Shown here: one piece after another, positions 1 through 5,203 of the stretch
How the letters are laid out: the number at the start of each line of letters is the position of its first letter
Numbering within the stretch: the stretch's first letter is position 1
NCBI GenBank assembly: GCA_023451855.1
Contig: JAEXXY010000297.1
Span: 1-8,028, forward strand
Direction: 5' to 3'
Source of the DNA: Actinomycetes bacterium
GTDB lineage: Bacteria; Actinomycetota; Actinomycetes; Actinomycetales; Dermatophilaceae
Length of the DNA stretch: 8,028 bases
Made by a program: the position numbers and the translations under genes
The notes under the pieces: model-generated
Database searches by the model: none
The model's input: only the letters and a program-made list of their open reading frames with translations
What the model was told of the DNA's origin: nothing

Positions 1-1334
1 GGACCGAGGTCGACGGCACTGCTGCGCCCGCCACCGCCCATCCCCCCGGCCGGGAGCGACGGACCGGACGACGGGGCGCCGCTCGACGGTGGCGTGTAGT
101 CGGAGACGGTGCGCGGCGGGGCCGCGAGCGCGGGAGGGGCCGGAGCGTCACCCCGCGCGGCGGTCGGCACACCGCCGACCTCGAGGCGACGCTCGAGGCG
201 GTCGAGCCGCGCGGCGTAGCCCTGCTCGCCCGAGGAAGCCGGCAGCAGGATGCGCGCGCAGATCAGCTCGAGCTGCATGCGCGGCGCCGTGGCGCCCGTC
301 ATCTCGGTGAGCCCGGCGTTGACGATGTCGGCCGCGCGGGACAGCGCGCCCGGGCCGAACGCCGACTGCTGCACCCGCATCCGCTCGAGCTGGTCCTCGG
401 GCACGCCGCGCAGCACCTGGGCGGCTCCCTCCTGGACGGCGGCCACGACGATGAGGTCGCGCAGCCGCTCGAGGAGGTCCTCGATGAACCGTCGCGGGTC
501 GTGGCCCGACTCGATGACCTTGTCGACCTGGCGGAAGGTGGCCGCGCCGTCGCCGGCCGCGAGCGCGTCGATGGTGCTGTCGAGCAGCTCGCCGTCGGTG
601 AACCCGAGCAGCGACACCGCGCCGTCGTAGGTCAGCCCCTCGGGGCCCGACCCGGCGATGAGCTGGTCGAGCACGGACAGGGAGTCACGCACCGAGCCGC
701 CACCGGCGCGCGTGACGAAGCTGAGCACCCCGGGCTGCGCCGCGACGTGCTCGGCCTCGAGGAGCCGCTCCATGTAGGCGGTCAGCTTGGCGGGCGGAAC
801 CAGGCGGAACGGGTAGTGGTGGGTGCGCGAGCGGATGGTGCCGATGACCTTCTCGGGCTCGGTCGTGGCGAAGACGAACTTCACGTGCTCGGGCGGCTCC
901 TCGACGATCTTGAGCAGCGCGTTGAAGCCCTGCGGCGTCACCATGTGCGCCTCGTCGATGATGTAGATCTTGAAGCGGCTCTGCGCCGGGCCGTAGCTCG
1001 CGCGCTCGCGCAGGTCACGCGCGTCGTCGACGCCACCGTGGCTCGCCGCGTCGATCTCGATGACGTCGACCGAGCCGGAGCCTCCGCGCGCGAGCGCGAC
1101 GCACGAGTCGCAGGTGCCGCAGGGGGTCGGCGTCGGGCCCGCCTCGCAGTTGAGGCAGCGCGCGAGGATGCGGGCGCTCGTCGTCTTGCCGCAACCACGC
1201 GGGCCGCTGAAGAGGTACGCGTGGTTGACCCGCCCCGTGCGCAGCGCCTGCATGAGCGGCTCGGTGACGTGCTCCTGGCCGATGACGTCGGCGAAGCTCT
1301 CGGGCCGGTAGCGGCGGTACAGGGCGGTGGCCAT
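1..1334 (-). CDS. dnaX: DNA polymerase III subunit gamma/tau (DnaX), partial, C-terminus beyond left edge
   Basis: DnaX is the ATPase of the replicative clamp loader, which opens the beta clamp and tethers polymerase cores. The 444 visible codons begin MATALYRRYRPESFADVIGQ, the standard DnaX N-terminus. Visible motifs are Walker A GPRGCGKT (residues 44-51), four zinc cysteines (C63, C72, C75, C78), Walker B/DExx IYIIDEAH (123-130), sensor 1 FVFATTEPEKV (153-163), the arginine finger in SRT (R170) and sensor 2 SVRD (R216). The collar domain ends around residue 360 at LELICARILLP. A short leucine/arginine-rich segment follows, then a proline/glycine/serine-rich linker that starts the tau-specific part. 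The frame stays open to position 1. The start is chosen for family agreement; no Shine-Dalgarno precedes it, but a -10 element sits just upstream, so the mRNA may be leaderless. It is transcribed divergently from egtB. No frameshift giving a short gamma form is evident in the visible part. Confidence 0.97.
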   Translation of the reverse strand, partial: MATALYRRYRPESFADVIGQEHVTEPLMQALRTGRVNHAYLFSGPRGCGKTTSARILARCLNCEAGPTPTPCGTCDSCVALARGGSGSVDVIEIDAASHGGVDDARDLRERASYGPAQSRFKIYIIDEAHMVTPQGFNALLKIVEEPPEHVKFVFATTEPEKVIGTIRSRTHHYPFRLVPPAKLTAYMERLLEAEHVAAQPGVLSFVTRAGGGSVRDSLSVLDQLIAGSGPEGLTYDGAVSLLGFTDGELLDSTIDALAAGDGAATFRQVDKVIESGHDPRRFIEDLLERLRDLIVVAAVQEGAAQVLRGVPEDQLERMRVQQSAFGPGALSRAADIVNAGLTEMTGATAPRMQLELICARILLPASSGEQGYAARLDRLERRLEVGGVPTAARGDAPAPPALAAPPRTVSDYTPPSSGAPSSGPSLPAGGMGGGGRSSAVDLG

Positions 1335-1341
1335 GCACGGA

Positions 1342-1347
1342 ACCCTA
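1342..1347 (-). promoter_or_regulatory. -10 element for dnaX, leaderless arrangement
   Basis: On the minus strand TAGGGT ends 7 nt before the dnaX ATG (1334), fitting the actinobacterial TAnnnT -10 consensus. Initiation about 7-8 nt downstream would fall on or next to the A of the start codon. No purine-rich ribosome binding site lies between the element and the ATG. No convincing -35 hexamer is seen at 16-18 bp. Confidence 0.5.
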
Positions 1348-1389
1348 ACCGTCCGGACCGACGCCGGTCTGCCCGGTGAACAGGTCCTG

Positions 1390-1408
1390 ACGGTTCGCCC
1401 ACGGTTCG
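1390..1408. repeat. Pair of ACGGTTCG direct repeats, 11-bp period
   Basis: ACGGTTCG occurs at 1390-1397 and again at 1401-1408. The 11-bp period is about one helical turn, as in some regulator binding sites. It lies between the two divergent promoters, roughly 45 bp upstream of the candidate egtB -10 and 45 bp upstream of the dnaX -10. No regulator is known or implied; a chance repeat is possible. Confidence 0.3.
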
Positions 1409-1451
1409 TGACCCGCCCGGCGCGGGGGTGGTGGCTGTCGGCGGGGCGACC

Positions 1452-1457
1452 TAGGGT
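1452..1457 (+). promoter_or_regulatory. Candidate -10 element for egtBD
   Basis: TAGGGT in the context CCTAGGGTCG fits the TAnnnT -10 consensus. Initiation near 1464 would give a leader of about 53 nt carrying the strong ribosome binding site. No recognisable -35 is seen, so assignment rests on the -10 match and position alone. Confidence 0.4.
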
Positions 1458-1494
1458 CGAAGGCAATCAGGTCCGGGTGCAACGAGCGCCGTCA

Positions 1495-1515
1495 GTGACC
1501 GCTGGAGGAGGTCAC
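1495..1515 (+). promoter_or_regulatory. egtB ribosome binding site within a small hairpin
   Basis: GTGACC (1495-1500) is perfectly complementary to GGTCAC (1510-1515). The 9-nt loop (1501-1509) carries most of the Shine-Dalgarno tract GGAGGAGG (1504-1511). The ATG follows at 1517. The tract is strong and clearly decides the egtB start. Whether the 6-bp stem forms in vivo and affects translation is unknown. Confidence 0.5.
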
Positions 1516-1516
1516 G

Positions 1517-2881
1517 ATGCCCGATCCGACACCCGACCCGACAGCCCTGCACGAGTGGGACGCCGACACGATCGTCGCCCGCTACGACGAGGTCCGCGCG
1601 CACACCGAGGCACTGGCCGCTCCGCTCTCCCCCGAGGACCAGACCGTCCAGTCGATGCCCGACGTCTCGCCGACGAAGTGGCACCGGGCCCACGTCACGT
1701 GGTTCTTCGAGACCTTCGTCCTCGCCGACCACGAGCCGTCGTTCACGCCCTACCAGGACCGCTACTGGTTCCTCTTCAACAGCTACTACGAGGGCGTCGG
1801 CCCCAGATACGCGCGGCCGAACCGCGGCCTCATCAGCCGTCCCGGCGCCCATGACGTCGGCCTCTACCGCGACAACGTCGATGCCCGCATGCGCGACCTC
1901 GTGCAGACCCTCGACGGCGGCGCCCTCGAGAAGCTCACCTCCACCATCGAGCTCGGCTTCCACCACGAGCAGCAGCACCAGGAGCTGCTGCTCATGGACA
2001 TCAAGCACGTCCTGTCGCTCAACCCGCTCCAGCCCGCCTATGCAGGCAGCCCGAGCCCGCCGTCCGAGCCCGACGAGCTCGGCTGGGTCGACGTCGAGGG
2101 CGGCCTCGTCGAGATCGGCCACCGCGGCGGCGGCTTCTCCTTCGACAACGAGCTGCCCCTGCACCAGGCCTGGCTCGAGCCGTACCGGCTCGCCGACCGC
2201 CTCGTCACCAACGGCGAGTGGCTGCGGTTCATGGCCGACGGCGGCTACGACCGCCACGAGCTGTGGCTCTCCGACGGCTGGGGCCGGGTGCGGGCCGAGG
2301 GCTGGCGGGCGCCGTTCTACTGGACCGAGGTCGACGGCATCTGGTTCGAGCACACCCTGAGCGGCACGTGGCCGGTCAACCCGGGGCTGCCGGTCAGCCA
2401 CGTCAGCCACTACGAGGCCGACGCGTACGCCGCGTGGGCGGGCAAGCGACTGCCGACCGAGGTCGAGTGGGAGCACGCCGTCGTCGCCGACGGTCAGGCG
2501 CACGCGCCGGGTGCAGACGTGTCGGGTGCAGACGCGTCGGGTGCAGACGCGTCGGGCAGCACCGACGCGCCCGCCAACCTCGCCGACACCGTGACCTTCC
2601 ACCCGCGTCCGGCGGGCCCGGCCACCGGGCACCTGCGCCAGGTGTACGGCGACTGCTGGGAGTGGACGTCGTCGGCCTACCTCTCCTACCCGGGCTACCA
2701 CCCGCCGGCCGGCGCGATCGGCGAGTACAACGGCAAGTTCATGTCGGGGCAGATGGTGCTGCGCGGCGGCTGCGCCCTGACCCCGCCGGGCCACGCCCGC
2801 GCCACCTACCGCAACTTCTTCCCGCCGGGGTCGCGCTGGGCCCTCTCGGGCGTCCGCCTCGCCGACGGGGGTGTGCGGTGA
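1517..2881 (+). CDS. egtB: Ergothioneine biosynthesis EgtB (hercynine sulfoxide synthase), type II-like
   Basis: EgtB is a non-haem iron enzyme that uses O2 to join hercynine to a thiol donor, forming a sulfoxide. This 454-residue protein has an N-terminal DinB-like four-helix domain (about 20-165) and a C-terminal FGE-sulfatase domain (about 190-450). Iron ligands are probably H59 (in KWHRAH) plus the HX3HXE motif H150-EQQ-H154-Q-E156. Other family motifs are FNSYYEGVGPR (87-97), GDCWEWTSS (378-386), an NGKFMSGQMVLRGG segment and YRNFFPP (431-437). The SYYEGVGPR, HHEQQHQELLL and NFFPP signatures resemble the cysteine-using Chloracidobacterium-type enzyme. The mycobacterial NWDHPIRR motif, which contributes to gamma-glutamylcysteine binding, is missing. 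Cysteine as donor is therefore inferred, not shown. An extra Gly/Ala/Asp/Ser repeat occupies residues 332-346. The start follows a strong GGAGGAGG, and egtD overlaps the stop. Confidence 0.95.
   Translation: MPDPTPDPTALHEWDADTIVARYDEVRAHTEALAAPLSPEDQTVQSMPDVSPTKWHRAHVTWFFETFVLADHEPSFTPYQDRYWFLFNSYYEGVGPRYARPNRGLISRPGAHDVGLYRDNVDARMRDLVQTLDGGALEKLTSTIELGFHHEQQHQELLLMDIKHVLSLNPLQPAYAGSPSPPSEPDELGWVDVEGGLVEIGHRGGGFSFDNELPLHQAWLEPYRLADRLVTNGEWLRFMADGGYDRHELWLSDGWGRVRAEGWRAPFYWTEVDGIWFEHTLSGTWPVNPGLPVSHVSHYEADAYAAWAGKRLPTEVEWEHAVVADGQAHAPGADVSGADASGADASGSTDAPANLADTVTFHPRPAGPATGHLRQVYGDCWEWTSSAYLSYPGYHPPAGAIGEYNGKFMSGQMVLRGGCALTPPGHARATYRNFFPPGSRWALSGVRLADGGVR
2510..2554 (+). repeat. Three 15-bp tandem repeats inside egtB (GADVS/GADAS/GADAS)
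   Basis: Units at 2510-2524, 2525-2539 and 2540-2554 read GGTGCAGACGYGTCG; copies 2 and 3 are identical and copy 1 differs by one base (T at 2520). The period is five codons, so copy-number change keeps the frame. The repeat encodes an acidic flexible insert in the FGE-sulfatase domain, just after the segment LPTEVEWEHAVVADG. Near-identity at nucleotide level suggests recent replication slippage. Confidence 0.9.
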
Positions 2882-3876
2882 GCGCGCCCCGCGAGTCCGG
2901 TGGGCACGAGCCCGTCGTCACCGTGGCGCTCGACCCCGACTGGGCTGCCGGATCGCTCGTCTCCGACGTGCGGCGCGGGCTCGGCTCGCAGCCGCGGACC
3001 CTGCCACCCAAGTGGCTCTACGACGACGCCGGGTCGAGCCTCTTCGAGGAGATCACGCGCCTGCCCGAGTACTACCCCACCGAGCGCGAGCGCGAGATCC
3101 TGCGCGACCACGCCGCCGACATCGTCCGGGCCTGCGACGCCACCACCGTCGTCGAGCTCGGCAGCGGCACCAGCGACAAGACGCGGACCCTGCTCGACGC
3201 CTTCACCTCGGTCGGCCACCTCGAGCGGTTCGTGCCCGTCGACGTGTCCGAGCAGACCCTCCGCGACGCGGCGGCGATGCTGTGCGGGCGCTACCCGGGC
3301 CTGCGCGTCGAGGCTCTCGTCGGCGACTTCACGCTGCACCTCGGCCACCTGCCCCGCGGCGGGCGGCGCCTCGTCGCGTTCCTCGGTGGCACCATCGGCA
3401 ACTTCTACGTCGAGGAGCGCGCTGCCTTCCTCGGGGCCCTCGCCGACAGCCTCGAGCCGGGCGACTGGTTCCTCCTCGGCACCGACCTCGTCAAGAGCAC
3501 CGACCGGCTCATCGCCGCCTACGACGACAGCCAGGGCGTCACGGCGGCCTTCGTCACCAACTGCCTCCACGTGCTCAACCGCGAGCTCGGCGCCGACTTC
3601 GACGTCGAGGCGTTCTCCTACGTCCCGTTCTGGGACCCGCGCCAGGAGCGGATGGACCTGCGCCTGCGGGCCGACATGCCGCAGCGGGTCACGGTGCCGG
3701 GGGCCGACCTCGTCTTCGACCTCGCGCACGGCGAGGAGATCCGCGTCGAGATCTCGACGAAGTTCCGGCCCGATCGGCTCGCCGGCGAGCTCGGGGCCGC
3801 GGGCTTCGAGGTCGAGCGAACGTGGACCGACGCCGCGGGCGACTTCGCCCTGACCCTCGCCCGCCGCACCGGCTGA
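2878..3876 (+). CDS. egtD: L-histidine N-alpha-methyltransferase EgtD
   Basis: EgtD makes hercynine by three SAM-dependent methylations of the histidine alpha-amino group, the first step of ergothioneine synthesis. The GTG start overlaps the egtB stop (GTGA), implying translational coupling; the protein is 332 residues, close to the roughly 320 usual for the family. Motifs include PPKWLYDDAGSSLFEEIT (43-60), EYYPTE, the SAM loop VVELGSGTSDKT (91-102), GDF (149-151), FLGGTIGNF (168-176) and EISTKF (291-296). Recalled Mycobacterium smegmatis active-site residues Y39, Y56, D141, N166, Y206, E282 and S284 all map with a constant offset of +9, to Y48, Y65, D150, N175, Y215, E291 and S293. All histidine-binding positions are therefore conserved. 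No egtE follows. Upstream in-frame starts lie inside egtB and are rejected. Confidence 0.97.
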   Translation: MSAPRESGGHEPVVTVALDPDWAAGSLVSDVRRGLGSQPRTLPPKWLYDDAGSSLFEEITRLPEYYPTEREREILRDHAADIVRACDATTVVELGSGTSDKTRTLLDAFTSVGHLERFVPVDVSEQTLRDAAAMLCGRYPGLRVEALVGDFTLHLGHLPRGGRRLVAFLGGTIGNFYVEERAAFLGALADSLEPGDWFLLGTDLVKSTDRLIAAYDDSQGVTAAFVTNCLHVLNRELGADFDVEAFSYVPFWDPRQERMDLRLRADMPQRVTVPGADLVFDLAHGEEIRVEISTKFRPDRLAGELGAAGFEVERTWTDAAGDFALTLARRTG

Positions 3877-3959
3877 GCGGGCTGCGGGGCGCCGTCGGGT
3901 CGCCGGTCGTCGTTTGTGACACTGGTGGCCCGAGTACGACACGACGTAGGAGACCCCGC

Positions 3960-4421
3960 ATGACCCCTCGCACCCTCTACCGACGCATCGCCGCCGCGGA
4001 GGTGGTCACGTGGGCCCTGCTGCTGCTCGGCATGGTCCTCAAGTACGTGACGCGCACGACCGACCTCGGCGTCCGCGTCTTCGGCCTCGCGCACGGCGTC
4101 GTGTTCATCGCCTTCTGCCTCGTCACCGTCCTGCTCTGGGTCAACCAGCGCTGGACGCTGCGCGAGGCCGCCCTCGGTCTGCTCAGCGCGGTGCCGCCGT
4201 TCCTGACGATCTGGTGGGAGCGGCGCCTCGAGCGACGTGGACGCCTCGAGGGCGGGTGGCGTCTCGGGCGGGACGGCGAGGAGCCCGTGGGGCTCGCCGA
4301 GCGCGTCGTCGCCACGCTCCTCGCGCGTCCGGCCGTCGCCGTCGGGGTCGGCGTCGCCGCGGTGGTCACCCTGACCGCGCTGGCGCTCGTGGCCGGGCCC
4401 CCGGTGCCGAAGCAGGGCTGA
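3960..4421 (+). CDS. Small integral membrane protein, DUF3817 type
   Basis: This 153-residue protein has four likely membrane helices: about 12-29, 40-61, 67-85 and 123-147. The N-terminal part, with RRIAAAEVVTWALLLLGM, LKYVTR and FGLAHGVVFIAF, has the layout of the DUF3817 (YdzA-like) family: a glutamate in helix 1, a lysine-tyrosine at its end and a GxxHG-like element in helix 2. Function of the family is unknown. Between helices 3 and 4 lies a charged, arginine-rich stretch (about 86-122), longer than in the basic three-helix family form as I recall it. The ATG is preceded by AGGAGA (3948-3953) with 6 nt spacing. It lies 83 bp after egtD in the same direction, so readthrough from egtBD is possible, but there is no functional link. 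Confidence 0.8.
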   Translation: MTPRTLYRRIAAAEVVTWALLLLGMVLKYVTRTTDLGVRVFGLAHGVVFIAFCLVTVLLWVNQRWTLREAALGLLSAVPPFLTIWWERRLERRGRLEGGWRLGRDGEEPVGLAERVVATLLARPAVAVGVGVAAVVTLTALALVAGPPVPKQG

Positions 4422-4494
4422 GCGGCCCGCCCGGAGCCTCCGCCGGACCTCACCCAGCGGCCGCCCTGACCAGCGTGCCCGCAGCGGGGCGGCA

Positions 4495-4500
4495 TACGGT
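4495..4500 (+). promoter_or_regulatory. Candidate -10 element for the ABC transporter pair
   Basis: TACGGT (in GCATACGGTG) matches TAnnnT. Initiation near 4507 would leave a leader of about 28 nt before the ATG at 4536, with AGGGA at 4522-4526 as ribosome binding site. No good -35 is visible. Confidence 0.35.
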
Positions 4501-4535
4501 GGCCTCGACAGGTTCGGGTGAAGGGACGGATGCAC

Positions 4536-5192
4536 ATGGCTGCGGTCGCGGTGCTGGCCGGTGAGGTCCGGGCAGAGGGTGTCAGCAAGACGATCGACGA
4601 GACGACCCTCCTGCTGGCGACCGACGTGCACGCCGACCCGGGTGAGTGCATCGTCCTGCGCGGCCCGAACGGGTCCGGCAAGACGACCCTGCTCCGGATC
4701 ATCGGCGGGCTGCTCGTGCCGACGACAGGCACCGCGACGATCGGCGGGCGGGAAGCCGACGAGCGCGACCGGGCCGTGCGCGCCGCCGTCGCCGCCCTGC
4801 TCGGCGCCCCCACGACCTACCGCGACCTCACCCTCATCGACCACCTCGTCCTCATCGACTCCACGTGGGGCGGCGAGCCCGCGTCGTCCGACGAGCGCAG
4901 CCTCGCCCTGCTCGACCGCCTCGGCATCGCGCACCTCGACGACCGGTTCCCGCACGAGCTGTCGTCCGGGCAGGAGCAGCTGTTCCGGCTCGCGCTGACG
5001 TTCTCCCGTCCCTCCAGCATCGTGCTGCTCGACGAGCCCGAGCAGCGCCTCGACACGGCCAAGCGCCAGGTCGTCGCCGACCTCATCCGTGACCGCATCG
5101 ACGCGGGCACCACCGTCGTCATGGCCTGCCACGACCCGGAGCTGACGCAGTCCCTCGCGACCCGCGTCGTCGACATCGTCCCGGCGCGCTGA
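4536..5192 (+). CDS. ABC transporter ATP-binding protein
   Basis: This is a single nucleotide-binding domain of 218 residues, expected to power the membrane protein encoded 11 bp downstream. Visible elements are Walker A GPNGSGKTT (43-51), signature LSSGQEQ (142-148), Walker B SIVLLDEP (161-168), a D-loop-like RLD (171-173) and the switch histidine in ACHD (H199). At the Q-loop the expected glutamine is missing: the segment reads ALLGAPTTYRDLT (87-99), placing glycine 90 where glutamine normally sits. Three in-frame starts exist (GTG 4518, ATG 4530, ATG 4536). I prefer 4536 because AGGGA (4522-4526) lies 9 nt upstream; for 4530 it would be only 3 nt away. The length and lack of extra domains fit small exporter-type (ABC-2-like or CcmA-like) ATPases. 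The substrate is unknown. Confidence 0.92.
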   Translation: MAAVAVLAGEVRAEGVSKTIDETTLLLATDVHADPGECIVLRGPNGSGKTTLLRIIGGLLVPTTGTATIGGREADERDRAVRAAVAALLGAPTTYRDLTLIDHLVLIDSTWGGEPASSDERSLALLDRLGIAHLDDRFPHELSSGQEQLFRLALTFSRPSSIVLLDEPEQRLDTAKRQVVADLIRDRIDAGTTVVMACHDPELTQSLATRVVDIVPAR

Positions 5193-5203
5193 CGGAGGGA
5201 CCG

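Noticed and set aside
39..50. Run of six G on the dnaX coding strand as a frameshift or slippage site for a short gamma form
   Set aside because: The run is not phased as a standard slippery heptamer, and neither shifted frame meets a stop before the window ends.
501..1379. 292-codon plus-strand open frame over dnaX
   Set aside because: It is opposite the conserved ATPase core of DnaX and its composition is typical of a shadow frame.
1461..1495. Possible SRP RNA (ffs), which lies near dnaX in some bacteria, suggested by TCAGGTCCGG
   Set aside because: The conserved GGAAG and AGCAGC parts of the SRP loop and a long flanking stem are missing; only a short chance match is present.
1451..2794. 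447-codon minus-strand open frame opposite egtB
   Set aside because: It is the antisense shadow of egtB with no recognisable domains; the plus-strand EgtB motifs are unambiguous.
3877..3959. Terminator or promoter between egtD and the DUF3817 gene
   Set aside because: No stable hairpin with a U-tract is visible. TTGTGA at 3914-3919 lacks a suitably spaced -10, so neither element could be supported.
4457..4464. GCGGCCGC palindrome before the ABC ATPase gene
   Set aside because: An 8-bp G/C palindrome is expected by chance at this base composition, and it has no repeat partner or promoter alignment.
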